In this document: positions 47,063 through 55,855 of the stretch, piece by piece
Layout of the letters: each line of letters begins with the position of its first letter
Numbering within the stretch: the stretch's first letter is position 1
Assembly (NCBI RefSeq): GCF_011059105.1
Contig: NZ_JAALLS010000001.1
Location: 251,399 to 315,398, forward strand
DNA from: Fodinibius halophilus
GTDB taxonomy: Bacteria > Bacteroidota > Rhodothermia > Balneolales > Balneolaceae
Direction: 5' to 3'
Length of the DNA: 64,000 nt
Position numbers and translations under genes: made by a program
Notes under the pieces: generated by a model
What the model was told of the DNA's origin: nothing
The model's database searches: none
What the model saw: the letters and a program-made list of their open reading frames with translations, nothing else

Positions 47063-48586
47063 TTAGAAAGGTGCTTCGCCACCACCGGGATCATGTCCCA
47101 TAGGGGGAGGACCACCACCATCATCGTCGGAACTACCGTTGCTCCCATTATTATCATTATTGGGCTCACCAAAAGGACCAGTATCAGCAGTAGTCAGGTT
47201 TTCAAAGCGGGCATAATCTTTAACGAAGTAAAGTGGTACACTTCCTACCGGACCATTACGTTGCTTTCCAATAATAAGTTCGGCGAGGCCTGCTGTAGAC
47301 TGTCCCTCCGGAGTTGTCTTAATGCCATAGTATTCAGGGCGATAGAGGAAACAAACAACATCGGCATCCTGCTCAATAGAACCGGACTCACGCAGGTCAC
47401 TTAGCTGAGGTCGTTTATCACCGCCTCTTTGTTCCACCGCACGACTCAGCTGAGATAATGCAACAACAGGCACATCAAGCTCTTTGGCCAGTGCTTTTAA
47501 ACCACGAGAGATAGCGGCTATTTCTTGTTCGCGAGTACCAAAATCTCCGGTAGCGGTCATCAGCTGCAGATAATCAACTACAATCATTCCGATATCGTGC
47601 TCACTTTTAAGACGCCGTGCCTTAGTTCGCAGCTCCATAATACTGAGACCGGGCGTATCATCAACAAAAATATCCGCAGTAAACAGACGTCCTGCAGCAT
47701 CAATAAGTCTTTTGAACTCTTCATCATCGAGCTGACCAGACCGTGCAGATTGAGCATTAATTCTGCCTTCCATCGTAAGCAAACGCTGTACCAGCGATTG
47801 GTTTGACATCTCAAGACTAAAGATCGCTACCTTCGTTTGTAGCTTTTCATCCTGGTGCATTGCAGCATTTCGGGCGGTAGTAAGTACATAAGCCGTTTTA
47901 CCCATCGAAGGTCTCGCCGCAATAATGATCATATCTCCCTTTTGCCATCCGGCCGTCATTTTATCGACATCCGTACCCGTAGGAACACCGGTAATACCGG
48001 CTTCTTTTCCCCGGATATCTTCTAAGTAGGAGAGGGTATCTTTAAGTACATCACCAATTGCTTGTGCCTGGGAACGCTGCTTGGAGTTTGCGAGGTCAAA
48101 AATACGTTGTTCTGCCTTATCTAATACATCGTAAGGATCTGTAGCACTATCATAAGCATCTTTAATGATTTCGGTACAGCCACGTATTAAATTTCGTTTT
48201 GTGGCCTTCTCAGCAATAATTTGGGCGTGATAATCGATGTTTGCAGCAGAACTCACCGAGCGAGTCAATTCTGATAAATATCCTGCGCCGCCACAGGTAT
48301 CCAGCAATTCTTTATCCCGAAGCTCGTTTTCAACCGTGAGCAAGTCGAGCGGGTTGTCGCGCTCGTAAAGGTCATGTAAGACTTCGAAAATGTGTTGGTG
48401 GGCGGGTTTATAAAAATCTTCTTTGGAAAGCATCTGCAGAGCTACCGTTGCCGCCTCATGTTCAATAAGCATAGAACCCAAGACCGCTTCTTCTACTTCT
48501 ACGGCCTGTGGCGGAACGCGCCCTTCCTGTTGTATAATACCTGAATCAGAATTGTTACTATAGTTTGATCCTTGTTGTGCTGCCAT
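47063..48586 (-). CDS. dnaB: Replicative DNA helicase DnaB
   Basis: A 507-residue hexameric 5'-3' helicase. The N-terminal domain has VEEAVLGSMLIEHEAATVAL (31-50). The RecA-like domain has Walker A GARPSMGKTA (about 225-234), Walker B IGMIVVDYLQLMTA and the DnaB signature ESGSIEQDADVVCFLYRPEYY (in pieces). The last about 40 residues are a low-complexity tail rich in Asp, Asn, Gly and Pro that ends in GGGEAPF; this acidic tail with a final Pro-Phe resembles the SSB C-terminal tip. It unwinds the chromosome ahead of the polymerase. It is a single gene, and no strong terminator is seen after it. Confidence 0.96.
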   Translation of the reverse strand: MAAQQGSNYSNNSDSGIIQQEGRVPPQAVEVEEAVLGSMLIEHEAATVALQMLSKEDFYKPAHQHIFEVLHDLYERDNPLDLLTVENELRDKELLDTCGGAGYLSELTRSVSSAANIDYHAQIIAEKATKRNLIRGCTEIIKDAYDSATDPYDVLDKAEQRIFDLANSKQRSQAQAIGDVLKDTLSYLEDIRGKEAGITGVPTGTDVDKMTAGWQKGDMIIIAARPSMGKTAYVLTTARNAAMHQDEKLQTKVAIFSLEMSNQSLVQRLLTMEGRINAQSARSGQLDDEEFKRLIDAAGRLFTADIFVDDTPGLSIMELRTKARRLKSEHDIGMIVVDYLQLMTATGDFGTREQEIAAISRGLKALAKELDVPVVALSQLSRAVEQRGGDKRPQLSDLRESGSIEQDADVVCFLYRPEYYGIKTTPEGQSTAGLAELIIGKQRNGPVGSVPLYFVKDYARFENLTTADTGPFGEPNNDNNGSNGSSDDDGGGPPPMGHDPGGGEAPF

Positions 48587-48696
48587 CCTAAATTATATCA
48601 CCAATGAATATTACGATGAGAAGAGGAATTTCCAAGTTACAAAGTAAGAAATGAGTCTGTTAGAATGAAGAAAAAACCGCGATCAAATTGTAAAAA

Positions 48697-49563
48697 TTAC
48701 GGTTGGCCTCCGAGTTCGTCATATCGCTTCCGCAGAAGTTTAACATCTTCCCAGGTAGGGCGTTTCCACTTGGCATGTCGCAGTAACGCTGCGGGGTGAT
48801 AGGTAGCTAACAGTTCGTAGTTTTCGCGGAAATTATGAAATCGACCTCGCATACTGGAAAGCGAAGAGTTTTTGTCAAGCAATGTTTGTGCGGAAACCTT
48901 ACCGAGTGACAAAATGAGTTTAGGTTCAATAAGGTCGATCTGTTTTAGTAGAAAGGGGAGGCTACGCTGCCGTTCTTCAGGCTTGGGATTCCTATTATTA
49001 GGCGGCCGGTGTTTTAGAATATTAGCGATATATACATCTTCGCGTTCGAAATCTATGGCAGCTAATATTTTATTTAATAACTGTCCTGCTTTACCAACAA
49101 ACGGTTCTCCCAGTCGATCCTCTTCAGCCCCGGGCGCTTCACCAATTAACATCAGGTCGGCATTGGGGTTACCCACTCCAAATACGAGCTGGGTGCCTTC
49201 AAGATCTGTGCGAAGTATATCAGCTTTTTTACAAAGGGCTTCTAGTTCTTGTAAAGAATCACAAGCGTCTATGTAGTCTTGTACTGTCTTGGGTTTATCA
49301 TCCTCAGCAGGTTCTTGTGTTGACTCCTTTGGCTCTGCTGATGAGGAAGGCTGTGTTGTTGATCCGGTATTACTAGCTTCAGGCTCTTCTGCCGTATTTT
49401 GTTTCTTCTCTTGTTCGTAAGTCGTATCAGCCGGCTGTTTGGTATCAATATTCTTATCGGCTGAGGAGTCCATACCCAGCGAGAATTCTCCATATACCTC
49501 GCGCTCCCGTTCTATAAAGGATATGATATTCTCGATAAGTTCTTCTGGAGTTGAGTCAGCCAT
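48697..49563 (-). CDS. Uracil-DNA glycosylase, family 4-like, without the Fe-S cysteines
   Basis: A 288-residue protein. Residues 30-95 are an acidic, Ser/Thr/Pro/Gln-rich linker. The glycosylase domain (about 105-285) has [20 protein letters not shown] (141-160) and HPAALLR (256-262), the two active-site motifs of family 4 UDG, plus [21 protein letters not shown]. In the family the four cysteines of a [4Fe-4S] cluster stand in CxxC, KCRPP and a later C. Here there are only two Cys in the whole protein (101 and 111); position 185 is His and 201 is Ser. It removes uracil from DNA if active. It lies 3 bases after mtaB on the minus strand. Confidence 0.88.
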   Translation of the reverse strand: MADSTPEELIENIISFIEREREVYGEFSLGMDSSADKNIDTKQPADTTYEQEKKQNTAEEPEASNTGSTTQPSSSAEPKESTQEPAEDDKPKTVQDYIDACDSLQELEALCKKADILRTDLEGTQLVFGVGNPNADLMLIGEAPGAEEDRLGEPFVGKAGQLLNKILAAIDFEREDVYIANILKHRPPNNRNPKPEERQRSLPFLLKQIDLIEPKLILSLGKVSAQTLLDKNSSLSSMRGRFHNFRENYELLATYHPAALLRHAKWKRPTWEDVKLLRKRYDELGGQP

Positions 49564-49566
49564 AGA

Positions 49567-50901
49567 TTACCCGACGAGTTCTGCAATTACGTTTTGTTCT
49601 TCTTTTGCTTCCGGGGTTAGCTCACCGATAAGGTACCCATCTTTGGAGCGAGCTCCCAAGCGCACGGGTAAAATCCGGTTTTCATATTGGGGATTATAAG
49701 GGATGCCAACCCGAACATAATTATCAGTCCAGCCCAACATAGCCCCATTGTGGTCAGCTCCTTCAAAAAGGACCGGGCGCACTTCATCTTTGAAAGAGGT
49801 ATCAAAATCAAAACGTTTCTTTTCAGACAGGCGTCGCAATTTATGGGTACGTTCTTTCCGGACGCTGTTTTGGACATTAGGTTCAATATCCAGGGCATGG
49901 GTATTTGGACGTTCGGAATAGGTAAACACATGCAGATAGGAAACCGGCAGATCCGCGATAAAGTCAAAAGATTCTTGAAACAGTTCCTCGGTTTCCCCGG
50001 GGTGCCCGGTTATAACATCGACGCCAATGGCAGCATCGGGCATCAGGTCTTTTATTAGTTCCACACGTTCACGATAAAGCCCTGACTGGTAACGACGGCG
50101 CATCAACGCCAGCATTTTATCACTCCCGCTCTGAAGCGGCATATGGAAGTGAGGCTGAATTTTATCGGATTCTGCAGTGAAATGTATAATATCTTCATGC
50201 ATCAAGTTGGGTTCAACAGAAGAAAAACGGATACGTTCAAGCCCGTCAACCTGATCTAGTTCTTGTAACAGCATAAAGAAGTTTTCATCAGTTCCACGCC
50301 CGTAGTCACCTGCATTTACACCGGTTACTACTACTTCTTTGAATCCTTCTTCAACAAGAAGTTCAGCATTTTTGATAACCGATGAGATTTCGGGACTTCT
50401 GCTTTCGCCCCGGGCCATTGGGATGGTACAAAAGGAACAGTTATAGCTGCAACCATCCTGTACTTTCAGAAAAGCGCGTGTGCGGTCATCAGCAGAAAAA
50501 GCATTATGAAAATCTACTGCTTCATTAACGTCAGAGTTATAGACTATTGGATCGGTACGCTTTTCAAAATCATCAAAAAGTTCCAGGAGCTTAAATTTGT
50601 TTTTAGCTCCTAATATGGCATCCACCCCGTCGATATCAGCAATTTCATCGGGTTCGAGCTGCGCATAGCAACCAATGACGGCAACAAAAGCGTCGTTGTT
50701 ACGACGCAGGGCTCGTCGAACGGTGCTTCGGCAGGTTGCATTCGCACTCTGTGTTACTGAGCAGGTATTTATGACGTAGATATCGGCTTCATTTTCAAAT
50801 TTCGTAATATCATAGCCTTCTTCTTCGAAATCACGCTGAATAGCCATGGTTTCGGAGTAGTTAAGCTTGCAGCCGAGTGTTTTAAAAGCAACTTTTTTCA
50901 T
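49567..50901 (-). CDS. mtaB: tRNA t6A37 C2-methylthiotransferase MtaB
   Basis: A 444-residue radical-SAM enzyme that adds a methylthio group to N6-threonylcarbamoyladenosine at position 37 of tRNA. The N-terminal UPF0004 domain has cysteines in TLGCKLNYSE, INTCSV and GCYAQLEP, which hold the auxiliary cluster. The radical-SAM motif CSYNCSFC lies near 146-153. A TRAM-like end with GADHNGAMLGWTDNYVRVGI closes the protein. The MtaB subgroup rather than MiaB or RimO is called from KTLGCKLNYSET. It leads the mtaB-UDG operon; a candidate promoter lies at 50967-50998. Confidence 0.93.
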   Translation of the reverse strand: MKKVAFKTLGCKLNYSETMAIQRDFEEEGYDITKFENEADIYVINTCSVTQSANATCRSTVRRALRRNNDAFVAVIGCYAQLEPDEIADIDGVDAILGAKNKFKLLELFDDFEKRTDPIVYNSDVNEAVDFHNAFSADDRTRAFLKVQDGCSYNCSFCTIPMARGESRSPEISSVIKNAELLVEEGFKEVVVTGVNAGDYGRGTDENFFMLLQELDQVDGLERIRFSSVEPNLMHEDIIHFTAESDKIQPHFHMPLQSGSDKMLALMRRRYQSGLYRERVELIKDLMPDAAIGVDVITGHPGETEELFQESFDFIADLPVSYLHVFTYSERPNTHALDIEPNVQNSVRKERTHKLRRLSEKKRFDFDTSFKDEVRPVLFEGADHNGAMLGWTDNYVRVGIPYNPQYENRILPVRLGARSKDGYLIGELTPEAKEEQNVIAELVG

Positions 50902-50966
50902 CGATCAGTAATTAGCTCGAAATTGATGTGGATTATAATAGTACCGAGCAGTGGTATCAGAACAGC

Positions 50967-50998
50967 AAAAGATACAAAATAGCAGTAAAAATATCGAC
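50967..50998 (-). promoter_or_regulatory. Candidate promoter of mtaB
   Basis: On the minus strand GTCG, 20 bases and TATCTTTT followed by G resemble the -33/-7 promoter pattern. The -7 end is about 66 bases before the mtaB start. The -33 box is weak. Confidence 0.35.
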
Positions 50999-51030
50999 GT
51001 TATCAGGCTGTCCGTCTAGTACCGTTTAGT

Positions 51031-51071
51031 ATAAAAATAAAAAGGCCGGTAGACATTAATGCCTCCAGCCT
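51031..51071 (-). terminator. Intrinsic terminator of the nuo operon
   Basis: On the minus strand AGGCTGGAGG and CTACCGGCCT pair with one mismatch and two G-T pairs, followed by TTTTTATTTTTA. It lies about 20 bases after the nuoH stop, ending the operon at nuoH. Confidence 0.8.
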
Positions 51072-51092
51072 CTTTTAAAGTCTTTATGGATA

Positions 51093-52112
51093 TTATCCGA
51101 AGTAGTGATGGCAGGCGAAAATGATAATAGCGAGTCCCAAGAAGTTAAAGATGCTTATTGGGAGCATTCGTTTCCATCCCAGCTTCATCACCTGGTTATA
51201 CTTGAATCGTGGAATTGTCCACCGTACCCAGATGTAGATAAAGCCCCAAATTAGGGTTTTAAGCGTGAAGACCGAGACATCTAAAATCATTTTTGCTACT
51301 GAGCCGGCCTCAGGAAGTAATGACTCATAATATCCGGCAAAGGGCAGGTGGTATCCGCCAAAGAAGAAAGTGGTAATAAGCATACTGCCGATCATCACGT
51401 GCATATATTCGGCAAGGAAGAACATCCCAAACTTCATTCCGCTGTATTCAGTGTGAAAACCACCAACAAGTTCCTGTTCGGCTTCAACAAGGTCGAAAGG
51501 AGTACGGTTGGCCTCAGCGAAAGCCGCTACAATAAAGATAACGGCTCCAATAGGATTGCGGATGATATTCCACCATGTTTCTTGGGAATTTACAACATCG
51601 ATCATGCTAAGAGATCCCGCAAAAAGGATACAGGAAGCGACGGCCATTCCCATTGGCAGTTCGTAACTGATCATCTGGGCGGCGGCACGCAATCCACCAA
51701 GCAAGGAATATTTACTGTTAGAGGCCCATCCTCCAAGGGTAACTCCATAAACTCCTAGGGAGTTAACAGCCAGCAGATAGAGCACTGCTGCGTTAATATC
51801 AGTGGCATACAGCCCATCCCCAAACGGGATCACCGCGACTGTCATCAGGGCTGTAATAACGGGGATCATCGGGGCAATGGCATGTACCGTCTTAAACCCT
51901 TTGGCAGGAGTGACATCCTCTTTAAGAAGAAGCTTAACCACGTCGGCTATAGGCTGGAGTAATCCAGCAGGACCAACACGATTAGGACCGTAGCGATTTT
52001 GGATAAAAGCAGAAACACGCCGTTCGGCATAAACAGCAAGTGCTGCAGAGTTAAGTAGCATAAAAAGTGCTACTCCTAAAACTATATATGATGTAGTAGT
52101 TACAGGCTCCAT
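51093..52112 (-). CDS. nuoH: NADH-quinone oxidoreductase subunit H
   Basis: A 339-residue membrane subunit with about eight helices. AERRVSAFIQNRYGPNRVGP (29-48) is the conserved quinone-channel signature. The acidic membrane residues of NRTPFDLVEAEQELVGGFHTE and the EYSGMKFGMFFLAEY stretch that follows are kept. It forms the quinone chamber at the junction of the peripheral and membrane arms. It is the last gene of this nuo unit: a terminator follows within 25 bases, and nuoI to nuoN are absent from the window. Confidence 0.97.
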   Translation of the reverse strand: MEPVTTTSYIVLGVALFMLLNSAALAVYAERRVSAFIQNRYGPNRVGPAGLLQPIADVVKLLLKEDVTPAKGFKTVHAIAPMIPVITALMTVAVIPFGDGLYATDINAAVLYLLAVNSLGVYGVTLGGWASNSKYSLLGGLRAAAQMISYELPMGMAVASCILFAGSLSMIDVVNSQETWWNIIRNPIGAVIFIVAAFAEANRTPFDLVEAEQELVGGFHTEYSGMKFGMFFLAEYMHVMIGSMLITTFFFGGYHLPFAGYYESLLPEAGSVAKMILDVSVFTLKTLIWGFIYIWVRWTIPRFKYNQVMKLGWKRMLPISIFNFLGLAIIIFACHHYFG

Positions 52113-52125
52113 TGAAATATTTTAT

Positions 52126-53862
52126 TTACGCTTGTTTTACTTCTTCTTGTTTGATCGGGAGCTGAACGCCATTTTCTTCGTCCATCCGTTCGTATGAAAT
52201 ATCACTGAGCATATCGAACTGCTCGCTGATATCAGCAAAAACATCTCGAGAATGATTATAGCTAAAGTCAAGATTGATACGCTCTGCCAGTTTATTCAGG
52301 AATTGCCACACGGGTAGGCAGTCTACTTTATTCTCTTCGCTAACCCAGTTGTCAAAATTGGTTCCGTAACGATCGAGACGTCCTTCAGACATCTCAAGGT
52401 TGAGACGTCGATTGGTATACTTGGTCTCTTTAGCAGGGTAGGAGCGTTGAATACGACCATCTACATTTACGTAACTGGCAGCATGTTCGGCTATACAGGT
52501 AATAGGAATAACCAAGTCTGATACATTAGTGGTATCGTTTTCGTTGGTTGCAAAAGAGATGGTATATGAATCATTTAAATCTGCCGCAGAAAGAACTTCT
52601 CTGCCAACGAGATCATCAGAAAGAATTATAACAACCTTTGCCCCTGATACTGCTGATTGTAAGCTATTGCTGTCGGCTTCGTCTAAGTTTATTGCCCGAC
52701 AACCATTTGTATTCGGTGCCTGGTCATCGGTTATCAAAAAGTCATCACCGGCACCGGGAATTACATCTGGAGTAAACTTGGCATTAGAAGAACCCAGCAG
52801 GTTGAAAAACTTATTGAAAGCAAAGTTTTCTTCAACAGAAGCATGGGGGCTGCCCACTGTTAATATATCATCGGCTTCATGAGCATCCAGCACTTCGGCA
52901 AATGTCTCAATGGCATTATTCCATGAAGTATTGGACTGATTGTCACCGTCGAGCTTAATAGAAGGTCTATCAGCGCGGTTTTCATTAAACAGCTTATAGG
53001 CTTCACGTCCGGCATCGGGCATCCAGTAATCGTTCACTTCATCATTTTCCCGAGGTGTAATACGCAATACTTCATTATCGCGAGTCCAAAGATCAACATT
53101 GCATCCTTTTCCGTTGGTAATATCGATACTTGGGGTTTGATTCATCTCCCAAACACGTGCTTTAAAACGGAAATCGGTGGATGTGAGTGCACCGACAGGG
53201 CAGATGTCTACCGTATTCATGGAGTAGGGATCATCAAACTCTTCTCCGGCTGCGGTCTGTGGATAATTATCGTCACCACGCTGGACAATAGTAAGCTGAT
53301 TGGTTTCACTAATTTCTTCAGTAAATCGAACACAGCGGGTACAGTTGATGCATCGCTCCGCGTCCATAGTCACACGGGGACCAAGCTCAACACGCTTGGG
53401 CTTATGTACCTTTTTAACTTCAAATCGGCTGCCTTCAGGTCCATACTTATACGTTTGAATCTGTAATGGACATTCACCGGCCTGATCACAAATAGGGCAG
53501 TCAAGCGGGTGATTAACAAGAATAAACTCTAGATTATCCTTTTGAGCCCGGGCCACTTCTTCCGAAGTTTCCTGGGTGTGCACCACCATGCCATCCTGTA
53601 AAGGAGTAGAGCAGGAGGTTTGTGGATTGGGAAACCATCGAATTTTGCGGTCCCCGTTTTCATCGTGTTCAAATTCACCTGTTTCACGATCTTTAACAGG
53701 CGTACCTACCTTAACCATGCATTGACGACAGTTAGCCGGTATCGACATGGCTGGGTGGTAACAAAAGAAGGGAACTTCCAATCCCTGATCCAGGATAAAC
53801 TGGAGCAACATTGGCTTTCCTTCAAATTCGTAACGTTTACCGTCTATAAATACTTCAGGCAT
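52126..53862 (-). CDS. nuoG: NADH-quinone oxidoreductase subunit G (short form)
   Basis: A 578-residue subunit. The [2Fe-2S] motif FFCYHPAMSIPANCRQC is at 32-48. Further clusters are bound by HPLDCPICDQAGECPLQ (with His) and by CINCTRC followed by CPVGAL. The C-terminal molybdopterin-like half is much shorter than in E. coli NuoG (about 900 residues), and the stretch GKGCNVDLWTRDNEVLRI has one Cys only, so the extra N7 cluster of E. coli is not expected. It passes electrons from NuoF/E towards NuoB. It lies 13 bases before nuoH and is separated by 81 bases from nuoF. Confidence 0.95.
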   Translation of the reverse strand: MPEVFIDGKRYEFEGKPMLLQFILDQGLEVPFFCYHPAMSIPANCRQCMVKVGTPVKDRETGEFEHDENGDRKIRWFPNPQTSCSTPLQDGMVVHTQETSEEVARAQKDNLEFILVNHPLDCPICDQAGECPLQIQTYKYGPEGSRFEVKKVHKPKRVELGPRVTMDAERCINCTRCVRFTEEISETNQLTIVQRGDDNYPQTAAGEEFDDPYSMNTVDICPVGALTSTDFRFKARVWEMNQTPSIDITNGKGCNVDLWTRDNEVLRITPRENDEVNDYWMPDAGREAYKLFNENRADRPSIKLDGDNQSNTSWNNAIETFAEVLDAHEADDILTVGSPHASVEENFAFNKFFNLLGSSNAKFTPDVIPGAGDDFLITDDQAPNTNGCRAINLDEADSNSLQSAVSGAKVVIILSDDLVGREVLSAADLNDSYTISFATNENDTTNVSDLVIPITCIAEHAASYVNVDGRIQRSYPAKETKYTNRRLNLEMSEGRLDRYGTNFDNWVSEENKVDCLPVWQFLNKLAERINLDFSYNHSRDVFADISEQFDMLSDISYERMDEENGVQLPIKQEEVKQA

Positions 53863-53943
53863 CGATTTATCTATTTATTTTTTGGACGCTTTTACAAGCG
53901 ACTGTAATATCAAAATTTCAATAACCAAAATGTAAGAACAGGA

Positions 53944-55233
53944 TCACGCTACAGCGTGAGTAGATTTCTTACACCGTGCTTCAAATTCGTCTCTAAATCG
54001 GTTAATCGTATGGCGTACTGGCCATACAGCAGCATCAGCGAGGGCACAAATTGTACGCCCTTCCATCTGATTACCGACATCAAGAAGCAGGTCAAGATCC
54101 TTCATTTCCCCTTCCCCGTTCTTGATCTTAAGTAATACTTTTTCAAGCCAACCGGTACCTTCACGGCATGGGGTACACTGTCCGCAAGATTCATGGTGAT
54201 AGAAATGGGCAATTCGCCATAATACATCAACCATATCGGTATCTTCATCCATCACAACCATACCTGCCGTTCCCATCATGGAACCGGCATCTTTAAGAGA
54301 GTCAGAATTCATGGTAACTCCTTCAAGTTGGTCGGCACGAAGTACCGGGGTTGAAGATCCTCCGGGAATAAGTGCTTTCAAATCTTTTCCGCCGCGAATA
54401 CCGCCGGCCACATCATTAATAAGTTCCAAGACCGGAACGCCTGTGGGATATTCATACACCCCGGGCTGGTTTACATGTCCCGAGATACCGTATAGTACCG
54501 GTCCGGGATGTTCTTCTGCGCCGAGATCACTGTACCATTGAGCCCCGTTATTGATTACAAGCGGGACATTGGCAAGCGTTTCGATATTATTAATAGTAGT
54601 GGGGCGTCCCCAAAGTCCTTTTTGAGCAGGGAAGGGGGGCTTAACACGCGGATAGCCTCGCTTTCCTTCAAGAGATTCGAGCATCGAGGTTTCTTCGCCG
54701 CAGATATAGGCGCCGGCACCGTAGGTTACCTCTAAGTCGATGGATATATCCGTACCCATAATGTTTTCACCGAGATATCCTTTTTCATAGGCATCATCCA
54801 CGGCTTTTTGGAATTTTTCTACCCAAGAGATGTATTCGCCACGAATATAGACGTAGATCGTGTCGATCGTCATGGCATAAGCCGCAATTAATGCCCCTTC
54901 AATAAAGAGGTGCGGGTTGAATTCAAATATTTTTCGATCCTTGAATGTACCCGGCTCAGACTCATCGCCGTTACAGGCCAGATAGCGCGGACCGCCATCG
55001 GGATCGGGCATAAAGCTCCATTTTAAACCGGCATTGAAACCGGCACCGCCGCGACCACGAATATTTGCCTGTTTTACTTCATTGACGACATTATCTCGCG
55101 ACCATTCATTTTGGTCATTTAAAATCTTTTTCAGAGCGTCGTATCCGCCATTTCCCTCATATACCTCAATCTGTTGCAGATTGGGAATGTCAGGAATAAG
55201 AAGCGGTTCGAATGATTTCCAGTCTTGAGCCAT
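53944..55233 (-). CDS. nuoF: NADH-quinone oxidoreductase subunit F
   Basis: A 429-residue subunit that binds NADH and FMN. GRGGAGFNAGLKW (55-67) is the FMN loop, and CNGDESEPGTFKDR and YGAGAYICGEETSMLESLEG are the following family signatures. The [4Fe-4S] cluster N3 is held by SCGQCTPCREGTGW and a later Cys. It takes electrons from NADH into complex I on the cytoplasmic side. Its ATG overlaps the last base of the nuoE stop, so translation is coupled. Confidence 0.97.
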   Translation of the reverse strand: MAQDWKSFEPLLIPDIPNLQQIEVYEGNGGYDALKKILNDQNEWSRDNVVNEVKQANIRGRGGAGFNAGLKWSFMPDPDGGPRYLACNGDESEPGTFKDRKIFEFNPHLFIEGALIAAYAMTIDTIYVYIRGEYISWVEKFQKAVDDAYEKGYLGENIMGTDISIDLEVTYGAGAYICGEETSMLESLEGKRGYPRVKPPFPAQKGLWGRPTTINNIETLANVPLVINNGAQWYSDLGAEEHPGPVLYGISGHVNQPGVYEYPTGVPVLELINDVAGGIRGGKDLKALIPGGSSTPVLRADQLEGVTMNSDSLKDAGSMMGTAGMVVMDEDTDMVDVLWRIAHFYHHESCGQCTPCREGTGWLEKVLLKIKNGEGEMKDLDLLLDVGNQMEGRTICALADAAVWPVRHTINRFRDEFEARCKKSTHAVA

Positions 55234-55784
55234 TATTCAGAAGCAGCTTGATTTCGTTTTTCTAATTCCGGCATTGCCATCGATTCAAATTCGGGCATCT
55301 TACCGTTTTTCAGATTGTCAATAAGAGTGTCAACCTTTTCTTTGGTGAGGTTATTAACATATACTCCATTCGTCACTTGTAGCATTGGAGCATATCCGCA
55401 GGCACCCAGGCATTCTACTGATTGAATGCTGAACATGCCGTCATCGGTAGTTTCACCGGCCTCTATACCAAGTTTCTCTTCCAGATGGTGCAATATATCG
55501 TACCCACCACAAAGCTGGCAGCTAAGACAGGTACATACATCGAGAACAAATTTTCCTTTCTCCTCTTTATAGTACTGTGTGTAAAAGCTGGCGACGCCGT
55601 GGACGTGCGACTTGGGAACATCAAGTGTTTCAGCAACCAGATTTTGCACCTCAGGTTCCACGTGCCCATATTTGCGTTGCGCTACCCACAATACTTGCAG
55701 TGTAGCTGCCTTGGCCGTAGGAAACTTGGCCTTAAGTTGTTCTATTTCTTTAAGTTCTTCTTCTGTGAATGACAGTTCAGCCAT
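55233..55784 (-). CDS. nuoE: NADH-quinone oxidoreductase subunit E
   Basis: A 183-residue thioredoxin-like subunit. The [2Fe-2S] cluster N1a is bound by cysteines in VCTCLSCQLCGG and ECLGACGYAPM. LQVLWVAQRKYGHVEPE (in the first 45 residues) and VHGVASFYTQY are conserved in NuoE. It pairs with NuoF. It lies 72 bases downstream of nuoD. Confidence 0.96.
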   Translation of the reverse strand: MAELSFTEEELKEIEQLKAKFPTAKAATLQVLWVAQRKYGHVEPEVQNLVAETLDVPKSHVHGVASFYTQYYKEEKGKFVLDVCTCLSCQLCGGYDILHHLEEKLGIEAGETTDDGMFSIQSVECLGACGYAPMLQVTNGVYVNNLTKEKVDTLIDNLKNGKMPEFESMAMPELEKRNQAASE

Positions 55785-55855
55785 TAATCTATCTTATCTT
55801 AAGTTTTGAAATTGGACATTGGCTTGAGCCGGTGTCCAGCTTGCAATCGTAATTT

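Noticed and set aside
53885-53900. Small hairpin CGCTT/AAGCG between nuoG and nuoF
   Set aside because: 5-bp stem without a T-run; the two genes belong to one operon.
55658-55672. TTCCACGTGCC, resembling the core of parS
   Set aside because: It lies within nuoE, and the right arm does not match the parS palindrome.
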